Program-made: the position numbers and the translations under genes
The notes under the pieces: model-generated
Told to the model about the DNA's origin: nothing
What the model saw: the letters and a program-made list of their open reading frames with translations, nothing else
Databases searched by the model: none
Assembly: GCA_019454045.1 (NCBI GenBank)
Contig: SKCR01037646.1
Location: 1-64,000 of the forward strand
Length of the DNA stretch: 64,000 nt
Direction of reading: 5' to 3'
DNA from: Zanthoxylum bungeanum
Taxonomy: Eukaryota > Streptophyta > Magnoliopsida > Sapindales > Rutaceae
Shown here: in pieces, positions 37,430 to 49,774 of the stretch
Numbering within the stretch: position 1 is the stretch's first letter
How the letters are laid out: each line of letters opens with the position of its first letter

Positions 37430-38837
37430 TGTTGACTAATTATAAACTCTTTTATTAATCAAACGAAATTATTAATTCCGGAGTAATTCCACTAAATACC
37501 CAGAATTGCACTCTCAGAATTATAGAATTAAGATCAAAGTATTCGTCCATTGATATAGTCATTACCTATGCAATGATCCTCCATAGAAGATTCGTAAAAG
37601 AGCTAGGTATAAAATCAGTTAACCTCTCCAATTATATATTTATCATTGACTTCTATTAATTCTCAAGTGAATAATTAAATCATAACTTTTATGAATTTGT
37701 GCGCTAATCGTTCAGGTCCTGAATTAACAAACAAGAGAATCTTATGAATGAATTTCATTGTATTAGGTTAGCATTCTCGGCTATTCATTCAACTCATTCT
37801 CAAAATATAAGGTTTACGAAATGTAATATATACAAAGCCATACCGAGTAAGTTAAAGAATAAATTAAAATGATATAGAAGTCTGATCATCACATATATGA
37901 CCATAATTATGATAAAATTTATGTTCTTTATTTAACCGAAATTATTAGAACTTTTCAATTTCATCTAGCTCTGTCCAATATAATTTTATTATATAAAATA
38001 CATTCATTTTTATGTATGTACATATTACAGTCTGGATAGAATTGCACCATTCATAATGGAATGAACTATATTTATGACTTTCGAATTTGAAGATTCACAA
38101 CTCCAAATCATAGTCACGGATAAATTTCGATTACTACTCTTTAAATTTTATTTATACATATATGTACGTAACATTTTACATAGAAATATATATTTAATTT
38201 AAAACTACATAAATAATCACAGAACTTTCATAAATTTTATAAAATAAATCAAAATGCATAAATTGAATAAAATTGAATCATGAATTTATTAATCATTCAT
38301 GTTTCGAACACATTTACTTGTCGGACAAATAAATTAGAAAATCAATACAAGCATTTTAAAATAATCATCCACTAATAGCGTTGTGTTTTACTAACGTTAA
38401 CTCCTAACACTGCTGCTCCAAACGGGGCCTTAAAGTGGTCGGCTTAACTAATGAAATATTATTGCCCTAATTTGAAAATTCATACCAAGTTATTTTTTTT
38501 TTCAAATGTCTATACTAATGTAATATATTTAAAGCCAGAAAGACTTGACAAATTGAATAATATTGAAGACCGCGTTGAGAAAAGTTTAGATGATGAAAGC
38601 AACAAGAGCACTATTAGGAAGACGAATATACTATAAGAAAAAAAAAAAAAAAATTCACAAAAATTAATAAATTTTTAATCCATTATCTCCTAATTATTTA
38701 TATATATATATTTGTGTGTGTGTATATTACGAATGCCGGCTAACAAAGAAAGTTGTTCCTTCAGAAGAATCTAAGACTACTTTTTATCTTTCACAACAAG
38801 CCCTAGCTTAGCTGTGTCCCCTCTTTGTCCTTGTCTC
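37430..38837. other. AT-rich intergenic sequence upstream of the zinc-finger gene
   Basis: No gene is supported. The 37.43-37.87 kb part is less AT-rich and may be old retrotransposon sequence adjoining the possible LTR. The final ~130 bp before the gene are pyrimidine-rich and likely promoter. Confidence 0.4.
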
Positions 38838-38843
38838 TATATA
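38838..38843 (+). promoter_or_regulatory. TATA box of the zinc-finger gene
   Basis: TATATA within CTCTATATATC lies 49 bp upstream of the ATG. Using the usual ~30-bp spacing, transcription would start near 38870, giving a leader of only about 20 nt. Confidence 0.5.
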
Positions 38844-38886
38844 TCTTCCTCTTCTTTATAATCAAAGCCCTAATTCATTAATCTCT

Positions 38887-39513
38887 ATGATCAATATGGA
38901 ATCGAACCCTAATGAAGATTATTCAAAAAGCTCAAGTGATGAAGAAGAGACTGATAATAGGGGCACTGCTTGGAGAGCATACGAGTGTATGTTTTGCAAG
39001 AGAGGCTTCAATACAGCTCAGGCCTTGGGGGGTCACATGAATATTCACAGGAAATATAGAGCCAAGAATATGCCTCAAACTTCTTCTTCTTCCTCTTCTT
39101 CAATTTCTGACAAATTTGTTGTTGATAATAATAATAATAATTATTATTATAACAATAATTATGCAAGTTTTAGATCGGTGATTCCAAGCTACCCCACTAC
39201 TCATAATCACCATGATCAATATTTTGGTATGGCTTCTGAGGTACAAGCAAATTACCAAACGTATTTTCCATCATCCACAAATAGTTATAATCATATTAAT
39301 AATTATGATTCATCGTATGGGCAAAATCACCAGCAGTTGAATGTGTTTGGTGATGAAATTTGGCAAAGGAATCTTGGTTTAAGTGTTGGAGAATCTCACC
39401 ATGTTGCCGCTGCTGCTGCTGGTCATGAAAATGAAAAGAGATCGCAAGGTGTTGGCGAAAAAGATGAACTAGATTTGGAGCTTCGACTTGGTCATCGTCC
39501 CGTATTATTTTAA
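38887..39513 (+). CDS. SUPERMAN/TAC1-like single C2H2 zinc-finger transcription factor
   Basis: This intronless 208-residue protein acts in the nucleus by DNA binding. It carries one EPF-type C2H2 finger at residues 34-54 (C34, C37, H50, H54) with the plant-specific QALGGH at 45-50, followed by the basic HRKYRAK. The N-terminus is acidic and Ser-rich ([11 protein letters not shown]). The middle is low-complexity, with Ser and Asn/Tyr runs (about 67-97). The C-terminus holds LDLELRL (195-201), an EAR repression motif. One finger plus a C-terminal EAR motif is the layout of the SUPERMAN/KNUCKLES/TAC1 group. The finger looks closest to TAC1-like members by eye, but the exact subfamily is uncertain. 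An alternative start at Met4 (38896) exists. No break is seen, and TE nests lie on both sides. Confidence 0.9.
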   Translation: MINMESNPNEDYSKSSSDEEETDNRGTAWRAYECMFCKRGFNTAQALGGHMNIHRKYRAKNMPQTSSSSSSSISDKFVVDNNNNNYYYNNNYASFRSVIPSYPTTHNHHDQYFGMASEVQANYQTYFPSSTNSYNHINNYDSSYGQNHQQLNVFGDEIWQRNLGLSVGESHHVAAAAAGHENEKRSQGVGEKDELDLELRLGHRPVLF

Positions 39514-40384
39514 TTTTAATTTTGTAGTTATACGTTTGTCATATTGTACTTTTGAATTCTTTTTTAAATTTGATGTTTCTTATGTGGGAAGTAATTAAGT
39601 TTTCTAATTATTAATAAGTGTGTTTTAGGTTTATGATCTCCAAACGAGTCCAGTTGACCTGACTCTTTTAATGTAAGCGAAAGGTGACGATTCAAATCTA
39701 AAGAGATTGTTTAATTTAGGATTCGGATAGAGTGGAATGAAATGTAATTTCATTAAAAAAAATTGTGTTTTAGGTCTATTATTATTTATCTGTTTTGTTT
39801 AAGTCCGAAAGAGATGAAAAAAAATTATTGTAATTTCTACGGCAAAGAAGAGGAGAAAGGAAATGAATGTTTCCATATTGCTATTAAATTTCATGGAAGG
39901 AAGATCGAGATTGTCAAATTTATTACTTTACAGATGTGAAGGTTCTCCGAATCATTCAGTGGGGTTTTGTGAGATGTTATATAAGTTTAATTATTATTAT
40001 TATTATTTTTGTCCTACGATCATTTCTTGTTTAATGTGAAGTTGATTGACTAATAACTAATTCCTCGCAATCAAGAAAACAAAAATAGCAACACTAGTAG
40101 GTTGTTCTTATGGAATGAATACAAGTTTATGCTAGCGTGCATATATATACAGCTTGCTTGGGGAAAATAAGCAAAACCTTATAATATTTGGTAAAACTAA
40201 ATAGAATATTTCTAATATTTTAAAATTAAGTAAAATCTTATTCATACTTAATAATCTCAAAGTTTAATTTAAAAAATCTTAAATCTCAATCAGAATTAGG
40301 GATCTCTAATCATTAACTTCGGGATTTGTGTATCATCTATATATATTAAATATTTTTAAGCATATTATCGCGTCACATAGCGAC
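39514..40384. other. 3' flank of the zinc-finger gene and AT-rich spacer
   Basis: No ORF or RNA gene is supported. The first ~120 bp are the presumable 3' untranslated region. The rest is AT-rich with a short (ATT)n run near 39991-40007. Confidence 0.5.
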
Positions 40385-40988
40385 TTCATATTAAAGTTGT
40401 AAAATTAAATTAATAAATTTATTAAATAAAAATATATATATTACAATAAAAATACATATTATAATTTAATAAAATTCTATTATAACAAAAAAAATATTAA
40501 ACTATCATATTAAATATTAAAAAAATACTATTAAATTATTTACAATTAACCTAATCTGTACAATTAATTTTTTATTATTAAGCCACTTGACAGCTTTATA
40601 TTAAAGTTATAAAACTAAATTAATAAATCTATTAAATAAAAATGCATATTACAATAAAAATGCATATAATAATTCTATTATAACAATAAAATATATTAAA
40701 TTATCCTATTAAATAAAATAAAAAATACTAATAAATTATCTACAATTAATCTAATCTCTATAATTAATTTTTTATTATTAAATTATAAAATTAAAATATA
40801 TCTATAATTATTTTTTATTATTAAATTATAAAATTAACATAAGAAACCAATTACAGTAATAAAACATAATATATTATTAAAATAAGAAACCTATGAATTT
40901 AATTATTAATTAATTATTATTAAATTATAAAATTAAAATAAAGAAACCTATTATAATAAGAAAACATATTATAGACACTTAAATTCTA
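40385..40988. repeat. Imperfect ~200-bp AT-rich duplication
   Basis: The segment starting TTAAAGTTGTAAAATTAAAT (about 40392) recurs as TTAAAGTTATAAAACTAAAT (about 40600). Both run through TATTACAATAAAAAT and end in TAATTTTTTATTATTAA. A third, partial set of TTTTTATTATTAAATTAT units continues to about 40940. It looks like a decayed tandem duplication, possibly part of a non-coding DNA transposon. Confidence 0.6.
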
Positions 40989-41565
40989 TGTAGTAAATTT
41001 TCTAAATATGGAAATGTAGATATATGTGTGTGTGTATATAGGGAATGAATGGGTATGATCTTCATTTATAAGAAAAGACTTAACCCTTGGGTTCAGAATG
41101 GTTTATTGGAAAGTCGTGACCAAATGAGTGTACATTTTGACATAATGGTACATTTTAGAAGATAACCCTCAATGTCTATAAATTAAGGCATTGGGTCCTC
41201 ATTTTCTTCACTCAATTTTTCCATTAATTCTCTTATAAGTCTTAGCCGTATTAGAAAGTTTAAGATTCTTCCATATTTGAGAGAGTTCCATCATTTTGTC
41301 CAAATTCAAATTCTTGAAGAAAATAGTGCACCTTCTACAAGAAACAACCAAGTTATCATAGGAGAACGTTAGCCATAAAAAAATCCATATAGAGTACCGA
41401 GACAAGGCTAATAAGTTCTTAAGGACGGAGTAAAAACTCGACTCGGTTTATACTTTTCTTCTTCTACCACAAATTAATTTCAGGTTTGTTTAAGACATTT
41501 GATCTATGTGGTGCATACATGATAATTATTATTGATTATTGATCTTTTGTGAATTATGCATGTTT
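40989..41565 (+). mobile_element. Copia-4 5' LTR (portion confirmed by alignment)
   Basis: It starts TGTAGTAAATTTTC and aligns with 58609-59168, which begins TGTAATAAATTTTC after a polypurine tract. Shared blocks include GGGTATGATCTTCATTTATA, CATAATGGTAC and TTCCATTAATTCTCTTATAA. Alignment is lost after ATGCATGTTTAA because the right copy is interrupted there, so the true end of this LTR is unknown. Confidence 0.8.
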
Positions 41566-42728
41566 AAGTAATAACAACACAATCTTCTAACAATCTTAAG
41601 AACTTATTATTCTTTGTGTTGTATAATTTTGATTTGTTCATGATTCGCGAATGTTGTAAGATTTATGTGCATGTGTTATGATGTGAAATGAAAGTGTGGA
41701 AAAAAAATTAAAAAAAAAAAAATAAGAGTTGCAATTTATAGAGACACAAAATTTGATAGAGAGAGAGAGAGTTTGAATTTTCGAAATCAGTTTAATTAAA
41801 AAAATGATGACGTGACTTCAATAAACCGAAAGCAATTCTGATTTGGTGTAATTCATTTTTTTCTTTCCTGTCTCTCTGGACAAGTTGTGTCCCTTAGATT
41901 TTGTGAAAATAAATTTAAAAAAATACACACTTACTTTATTGCATAAGATCACATGATGCTTTTTCTTTCATATGTATACATCCACTGATTGATTAAAAAT
42001 CATATTATGGAGTTGCATTGGTTAATTCTTCAATGTTTTCAACTGTTACTATATATATTATTATTGATTTGTACATATATCATGAGCAGGAAAATTAAGT
42101 ACAATAACATCAAACCCATATGAATTATGACTTTGCATGTGTAATTCATTTTTTTATAATTTATTCTATAATTGTCTAATTAACTTAAGAAAATCATAAA
42201 ATGAATATTTTCTTTTCAAAATTATAAACTTGGTTATTATAGATTTAAGTTAATTAAAGCATTTTCAATTATCACATATTAACACAATAATTTATATGTG
42301 ATAAAGTTGATGTTAGTATCTTGGAAAAATAACATTATATTATTTATATTTTGATTGCATATTATACCTTATATAATTGTTATACTTAAACTTGAGGATT
42401 AAAAGTGTAACACTAAAAATGTTGAATGCCTAAGATTTTCTATTGAGAAAGTGATTAATAAAATTCTATCACCAAGGCGATAAGAGCCCAAGTGGACAGA
42501 GACTTAAGTGGTTGCACCAAACCCCATCGTCCTCTGGGAATTTTTCTTTATTCACCAATCATAAGAAATTTTAGTCACAAATTCAAAGACTTGTATTATT
42601 GGGTACTACTATCTAAAATAATAACAAGTTGATTTTTAGTGTAACACTTAAACATGAACATAACGTTGATCTTTGTGTGATTTGTCTTGGGTTAATTCCA
42701 GTTACACATAGCTAGTGAAAATATTACA
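41566..42728 (+). mobile_element. Copia-4 rest of 5' LTR and leader
   Basis: This AT-rich stretch is non-coding. No clear tRNA-Met primer-binding site could be found, so the LTR/leader boundary is not set. Confidence 0.5.
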
Positions 42729-43570
42729 GTATCGATCGCTAATGGAGAGAAACCGGGTAAGTTTGGTGGAACAAACTTCAAACAATGGCAAAATAAAATG
42801 TTATTCTACCTGACAACACTGCAGTTGACTAAGTATCTCAAAGATCCTTCAGCTCTTGTGGAGGGAGAAACTGAAACTGCCGAGCAACTGTGAGAAGAGA
42901 CATGGTTATCAGGCGACTTCTTGTGCAAGAATTACCTCTTGGGAGGACTTGAGAATACCTTGTACAATGTGTAGCAGGCATGACTTCTGCGAAGATTGTA
43001 TGGGAATCTCTCAAGAAGAAATTCAAAAAACAGAGGATGTCGGCCAAAAGAATTTTATCTTGGGTAGTTTCCTGGACTACAAGGTGGTAGATTTAAGGAT
43101 GGTAATGTCTCATTTGGGTGAACTACAATTGACCATTCATGAAATATTGGATGAGGGAATGAAACTCTGCGAGGTATTTCAAGTTGCCACAATTATTGAA
43201 AAGTTGCCTCCATAATGGAATAACTTCAGGTCTATCTGAAATACAAGAAGAAGCATACGAGTCTTGAAGACCTTGCAGTTCGATTGCGGATCGAAGAGGA
43301 CAATAGGAGGTCTGAGAAGGCTACCTACAAGACTATGGAGTCTAAGGCCAACATCGTAGATAGTGGAAAAGGTAGCAGAAAGAGAAAGAACAGTAGAGCT
43401 GATTCTTCCCAAGCAAACAAGAAGTTTAAGGGGAAGTGCTACATCTATGGGAAAAGCGGTCACATGGCAAAGGACTGCAGAAATAAAAAGTCTCAGGAAA
43501 AAGGTGAGAAAAAGAAAATTGAGGCCCATGTCACTGAGGATGAGCTACTAACTGATGAGATCTCATAAAT
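42729..43570 (+). pseudogene. Copia-4 Gag remnant
   Basis: The reading opens with SIANGEKPGKFGGTNFKQWQ. It continues with DFLCKNYLLGGLENTLYNV, KNFILGSFLDYKVVD and FQVATIIEKLPP, all standard Gag blocks of the TNT-like copia group. Frameshifts lie near 42890 and 43215 and there are several stops. The zinc knuckle at about 43436 reads CYIYGKSGHMAKDC, so the second Cys is replaced by Tyr and metal binding should be lost. Confidence 0.85.
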
Positions 43571-45049
43571 GAACCTCTCAACAGTTGTAACAGAAGCCAA
43601 CATGGTTGGAAATCTGAGAGAATAGTGGGTAGACACTGGGATACTCATCATATTTATGATGATAGCAAGATATTTTCCTCTTATCAGAAGGTCGATGGTG
43701 GCGATCATCTAACAATGGGAAACTCATCTACCTCTAGTGTGGTTGCACAAGGCAGAGTGATTCTGAAGATGACATCTGGGAAAGAGCTTACTTTGAAGAA
43801 TGTTTTGCATGTTCCCGATATTCGAAGAACTTGGTTTCAGGTTCACTCCTTAGCAGGAATGGTTTCAAGCTTGTATTTATTTCTGATAAGTTTGTACTGA
43901 CAAAAAATAATGTCTATGTAAGAAAAGAATACCTCACTGAGGGCCTTTTCAAGTTCAATGTAATGATTGTCAATCGACACAGTGCTAATAATAAAGCTAC
44001 ATATTATGCTTATATTATTGAGTCACAAAATGTATGTCATGGGAGATTATGGCATATTAATTATGATACAAGGCGTAAATTAATTAACATGGACCTTATA
44101 CCTAAATTTACAATTGATAACCAACATAAATGTGAAGCTTGTGTTGACGCTAAAATGAACATAACATCATTTCATTCCATAGAACGAAGTTCTGAACCCT
44201 TAGAACTTATACACACCAATGTGTGTGATATGAATATTGTGCAAACAAAATACGGTAAAAAGTACTGTGTCACTTTTATCGATGATAGCATAAAATTATA
44301 TTATGTGTATTTGTTGGGGAGCAAAGATGAAGCTATTGAGAGCTTTATACACTATAAGAACCAAGTTGAAAATCAACTTGACAAGAAAATCAAAATAATC
44401 AAAAGTGATAGATGAGGTGAATATGTGTCATCATTCAGTGAATATTGTTCCAATCATAGAATTATTCACGAAACTACTTCTCCTTGTGGGGAGAGGCTTT
44501 GCTTTCCGTAAACTACATTCTGAACAAGCTACCACACAGAAGATTGGACAAGACACCATATTAATTATAGAAAGGTCATGTACCTTCCTACAAATATCTG
44601 AATGTGTGGGGGTGTCTCGTCAAAGTGATGGTTCCCAAACCTAACAAGGTGAAAATATGACCAAAAACTGTTGATTGTATATTCATTGGATATGCTCACT
44701 ACAATAGTGCATATCAATTCTTGTATATAAGTATGAAATTCTTGACATCAATCCAAATATGATAATTGAGTCAAAGAATGCGATGTTCTTTGAAGAGATA
44801 TTTCCTTGTAAAGAAAAATAAAAACAGAGTCTCTCAAAAGAACTGTTGATACTGCTACAGGCAGTGATCAAGTTAACCAAGAATCAGATCAACATGAAAA
44901 TGTTGAGGAAAATGAACCTAGACTTCTCAAACGAGTAAGAACGTCTAAGTCATTTGGACTTGATTTTCTGACATACCTGTTATAAAATGAGCCTCAAAGT
45001 TATAAAGAATCAATGTCTTTGTCAGAGGCACCTTTGTGGAAAGGGCTAT
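43571..45049 (+). pseudogene. Copia-4 Pol, protease to start of reverse transcriptase
   Basis: WVDTG near 43629 and the next-frame [15 protein letters not shown] mark a protease split by a frameshift. CHGRLWHINYDTRRKLI and HKCEACVDAK (44034-44150) form the zinc module. Integrase follows: HTNVCDM replaces the catalytic HSDVCG type (Asp to Asn), then VTFIDDS, then IIKSDR followed by a stop at 44413. The C-terminal part contains IGYAH and YLYKYE-like pieces. The frame reaches YKESMSLSEAPLWKGL at 45049, where the Tat-like element begins. It resumes at 53707 with INSEIDFILQNH. Confidence 0.87.
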
Positions 45050-47811
45050 TGTAGGCACTGTATTTTTGCATATCAACCCGATGGGAGTCTCGTAAGGAGG
45101 CACTACCTTTAAGTCGTGGAAGTTGCAGAAAACGGTCGTCGGAAAGGAGAAGTCAATAATTGACATATTATTGGTTTTGATTCGCTAAGTTCGCTCGGAG
45201 TTTGCTTGTTGAATCTTCGTTTCGAGGTATATCTTTGGCCCGAAATTCCCGCAAACCACTCTAAGCCACCTAAACCACATCCAAAGCCCATGAAACCAAG
45301 ACAAATCAAACACCAAGTCCACCATCCATAAAGCCCACGCCCATGCACATGATTTCACCCCTCCATGCACTATTCAAACATGATTTACTCTTCTACCATT
45401 TACTTTACACCTTTAATTCCAAGGCATTATTTGATCAACCCCACATCATTTAAGCCATCACACCCCACACCCATCACCATCCCCTCTCATTTTCTTCATT
45501 TTCCATCACCTTTTTTGAATTTTCAACAAAGGATCACAATTATACATAACCTTTCTTCCATTTCCCAACAAAACATGTCATTTCATTTCCTTCCTTTCAA
45601 CCTTCATTCATTTTCAACAAAGAATCACAATTATACATTACCTTCCTTCCATTTCCAAACAAAACTTGTCATCAAATTGATTACCTTTCATTATCACTTG
45701 CCAATCTCATTAATACCCTCCATTTGCCTATTTAAACCCTCATTTTTTTGCCTTGGAACACCTAATACACATCAAGAAAAGATTAAGCATTTTAGAAGAT
45801 CAAAACAGCCCTCTATCATCTCCACAACTTCAGCAGCCCTTGCCCTCATCACGTCCACATTCGTTCAGAATCAACGCCTCTCATCTCACATTCGTCAGCC
45901 CAAAACCTCACAAGCGCCAGCTCACAGCCAATAAACAACACACCTTCATTAGCCCAAAATGCAGCTGTGCCCCTTACCCACTCTTTGCTCCTTCACGCTG
46001 CCCTTCACATCAAGCCATCAGCCCTGCCCCACAACCTCATCAAGCCCACGATCCCCACGCTCACACACCTCAACCGTTTCAGCCTTCTCACGTTCAACAT
46101 ACTAACCAGCTAACCCTAAAGCCATTAAGCCCTTCAACAGCCACGTTAAAAAGAACCCAATCTCTCTCGGCAAACCGACGTACGACAACAATCAAATAAA
46201 ACACTCACGACTTTGCACACAGGCCACGTGAACACATCCCACTCACACACACAAGACGCACACAAGCAGCACTCCAAACTCAGCCCATTCAACAAACACA
46301 CAGCCCTTTAACCAGACAAGCCTTCACGCCAATTAGCCCCTTCATCCAGTCCCTTTATTTGCCTACAGTTCACGTCCTTACTCCATTCGCAGTAACAAGC
46401 CACGCCCACACCTTACAACAAACTTCTTCACAACAACCCTCATTTCACCCCCCATTGTTCACGTACGGATCCCTTCATGCAACCAGCCCCTTGCACCGAG
46501 CAAACCTAAGGTAGCAAGCCTCTAACTACAAACCCTCACCAACGACCCCTTATACACCACCCCCACACAAGCCATTTTCATACAAAACCATGCATACATG
46601 AAGGACACATTACCTGCAAACCTCTTCTCTTCCTGCGCAGCTCAGTCCTTCAGTCACGCAACAACCTCCTTTCAACACAAACAGCCTCCTTTAGTTACCC
46701 CCATGCACACGTAACAAACTAACCTAAACAACCATACTCACGCTACAAATTCAAAAGCCACATTAACAACCCCTCATCACCGACCAAACATATCAACAAT
46801 CTCTTGGAAAATAGTGAACCCTTTCACGTCAGACACAAGCATCACCGAGTACACAATCAGCCACTACCTCACCTCACCCAAGCCAACTTCACACCAAAAA
46901 AATATTTCCCTTGCATGGCAAGCCATGCACACGTGCATATAGTCCCAAAACCCACATGAAAACTGCCCTGAAACCGTGAACAAACTGCCCCAAAACAGTG
47001 ACCAAAACACACCTCAGTTCTGTCCAAAAAATCACCCCAAAAATCGTCCCGAAACCGCGAGTGAAACAGTGAAAATGGCGAGTTAAAACAGTGAGAAAAC
47101 AGAGAAAACAGCAAGCAGAAACCGCGAGTGAAAACAGCGAAAATAGTGAAAACAGCAAAAATAGTGAACCTGAGAAAACAGTGGAAATAGCAAATAGTGA
47201 AAACAGCAGAAACAGTGGATCAGTGAAAACAACGGAACGATATCCCTTCCGGCACCATGAAACACACTCCCGGAAAGCGACTAAAAATGTAAGACCTGAG
47301 GGCACCCTTTGTTATATTTTATTTTGTTGTTCCGGACACGGCATGCTCGGTTGACGTGGAATACATCCAATCGGGTATGCGAGGTCCTACATTGAAACGG
47401 TCGAATCCCTTGGCCACATGTTTATTTTGCACGTATTAATTTAATGTATTTATGAGTTGTGTATTTACTGTTATGAGAACTTACTTTCGAAGCATGCAAA
47501 CTTAGATATAGGATTTATCTTTATGAATGTAAACTAGATTAGGTTATTCTTGGACATGTATGTTAAGTAGACTTGGTTAAAATTGCACAAATCCATTCAT
47601 TACAAGTGACATAAGTAAGGGACCATTCGAACCCAACGGTTTGAGGTCTTCCCTTGCGAGGGGTGAGTGCGGCCTTAAATCATTTTCCCGGTTCACACCG
47701 GGTGGCGACTCCATTATTCTCCGATTTAGTCCCCCCACGGGCTACTCCGTACTCCCACCGGGCCGCGAGCCCGTGACAGCAGCATGTGTCGCCCAGTTTT
47801 TGTGTCCTACA
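45050..47811 (+). mobile_element. 5' LTR of the LOG-carrying element
   Basis: It runs from TGTAGGCACTG to GTGTCCTACA and is followed by GTCTGCGACTCCACTGGGGA, the usual Tat-lineage LTR/primer-site junction. From about 45240 to 46900 the plus strand is strikingly poor in G. A 91-bp direct duplication (45521 and 45612) and a run of AAAACAGTGAAAATAG-like units (47050-47235) are embedded. ORFs here are artefacts of composition. Confidence 0.75.
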
Positions 47812-48775
47812 GTCTGCGACTCCACTGGGGATAGAGAATCGGCCCCGAAATAATGTCTTGTAATGTTTGTGATTTGTGTTTTAATTAACCATGTTTACTG
47901 TGGGTTTAAGGAGTTTTTTATCAAAGGCATTGTTAAGGCTAGGTATGGTTTGGTGTCTTCCTTCACTCACTACCTTTTATAAGGAAAAGCTGTGAAGGCA
48001 CCTAGATAATCATCACCCGTAGCTTTTTGTGATAGACTAGTTTGGAGGACTCGTTGTTTATTCCTGTTACCAATCGATAAGAGCCTAAGGGGCTTGGGTA
48101 CTTAAGAGAGCCTCGCTACACCCTCCCTCTGGGGAATCTACAACGGGAAGTCCATTCGACAGTTAGTCACACATCATAACTTGTTGGCACGTACCATAAA
48201 GTATAAAAAAGGTGCGCTCACTTGGTCGCTTGAACCCTTGAGTGGGGAGTCCTAGTTGTGGGCAATCCTTCGTCAGCAGGAGCCTTTGTTTACACTCCTG
48301 AAATCTACACATGAACCTTAGTTCTGTGACCCTTAGAAATTGTTTATTTATGCTTGTATTTGGGACCATTGTCATTTGGAATTAGTTGGACTTTTTGTCA
48401 AGAGACATAAACTTGTTGGGCCATTTAAACAGGGACAAGTTCATGTCCTTTGACAATTAGGCCAAAAGCTTCTAAAATGCCGATGGGACATTTTGTGTTT
48501 AGGCCTCTTATTATTTGAAGTCGTTTAGCCATGTTATCGCAAAAGTATAAACTTGTTGGGCCTTTTCAACTGGAACAAGTTTGCACCCAACGATATTATG
48601 ATTGAATACTTTAAAATGACGATAGGCCAACTTATTATGTATTTTCTGCATCACACGCATCTTACGCATTTCATGCATACACGCATCATGTTAACCCTTT
48701 TGTGTCTTAAAAGCCATCATAGACTCCCGTTGGGTTAGGAAAGCAGAGTGACTCGTCAAGAGACCGTCAGTCAAC
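47812..48775 (+). mobile_element. Primer-binding region and leader of the LOG-carrying element
   Basis: TGCGACTCCACTGGGGA (about 47815-47831) takes the place of a primer-binding site. The rest is untranslated leader. A duplicated block around AAACTTGTTGGGCC (48410 and 48550) is visible. Confidence 0.6.
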
Positions 48776-48955
48776 ATGAGCAAGTCAGCCAACAAGGGAT
48801 CCCGCCTGGATCGATTAGAGATTAAAGTAACCGAAATTGCTGAGCAGTTGCAATTTTTTATCAATGTTGTGGCCAGTTTGACCGTACCTGGTATAGCCGA
48901 TAATAGAAAGTTGTATAATCAGAATGGAAAGACCATCGGGGAATCCTCGGAATAA
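48776..48955 (+). pseudogene. Short Gag-like N-terminal ORF
   Basis: It is a 59-codon ORF starting MSKSANKGSRLDRLE, with a heptad-like helix (LDRLEIKVTEIAEQLQF), resembling the start of Tat/Ogre-lineage Gag. It ends at TAA. The next codons, in the same frame, lead straight into the polyprotein C-terminal tail at 48956-49081. An in-frame internal deletion of nearly all gag-pol is the simplest explanation. Confidence 0.5.
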
Positions 48956-49081
48956 GCAAGCAGAAAAGACTGGATAACCATTCAGAAATTGGGAAACGGA
49001 GCAGTGAAACTGTCAGACTTGGAAGGGAACAAGTTCACCGAATCGATCTATGTTGACAGATTGAAGCTGTATTTAGCCTGA
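48956..49081 (+). pseudogene. C-terminal tail of a Ty3 polyprotein (post-integrase)
   Basis: The peptide contains KLGNGAVKLSDLEGNKF followed by a VDRLKLYLA ending and stop. This matches the conserved end of plant Ty3 integrase (the GNGAV...NVDRLK...Y segment). It has no catalytic residues. It marks where pol originally ended. Confidence 0.7.
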
Positions 49082-49774
49082 GGAAGAGAAGACTGAGCAG
49101 TCACCAAGAGAATTGGCAGAAGACCTAACCTGACGGGATAGGAAGTTCATCCATGCATACACGTAACTTGCATCCCTTGTTTTATGTTTTGTGTTTGCAG
49201 ATTTCAGACAAAAGAGAACCAGCAGGGGGCGACCAGAGACATACGACGCCAAGAAGCACAACGATGGTCTAACCCATCATGAACAGGGAAGACCTCTACA
49301 CTTTCATACACATCACATGCACGTGTTTTATTCTGTTGTTTTGTTTGTATTCGCAGGTTTTAGAGAAGAAAAAGGGAAAGTGACATAAATCAAAAAGCGG
49401 AACAAGCACTAAGAACGACGTTGAAGCCATCTTGACAGATGGATTTCGGTCATGTCTGGCTGAAGACAATGAATTTAACGCTAACAGGGAGGCAACCCAT
49501 GCACTTTGTTGTGATTTCTGTTTTCATGCTTTGTGTATACATGTTGTAGAGTCTTTAATTTTGTGTGTTATTTTTATAGGTAAAAGCAAAGACGAAACAT
49601 GTTAAGACAGAGGGAATGGTGCTTGGCAATCACAAAGATGGGAGCTAATTCATTAGTGGTGGCAGAGTAAAAAAAGAATTCATGAGACACATCCTAATGA
49701 ACTTATGCCAAGCAAGAGGCGTATTGAGTACACAATTCCTTTGATTTAATTATTGCTTTGATTTGCCTTCTTTG
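49082..49774 (+). mobile_element. Spacer with repeated intron-like modules
   Basis: Three modules have a CATGCA-type start, a T-rich tract ending in an acceptor-like sequence (TTTGTGTTTGCAG at ~49199, TGTATTCGCAG at ~49357, TTTTTATAG at ~49579), then ~80-130 bp of purine-rich sequence. GGGAGGCAACCCATG at ~49488 is a motif often seen downstream of pol in Tat/Athila-lineage elements. Splicing is not demonstrated. Confidence 0.45.

Noticed and set aside
38451..38636. 61-codon ORF upstream of the zinc-finger gene
   Set aside because: No recognisable domain, no promoter or splice evidence, short and AT-rich.
43179..43529. Minus-strand 116-codon ORF
   Set aside because: It is a shadow of the Copia-4 Gag zinc-knuckle region on the plus strand.
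45365..46199. Overlapping 189- and 148-codon ORFs
   Set aside because: They lie in a G-poor LTR where stop codons are rare by composition; the peptides are low-complexity and have no domain.
47091..47354. ORF with Glu/Asn/Ser repeats
   Set aside because: Produced by a short A-rich tandem repeat in the LTR; no family match.
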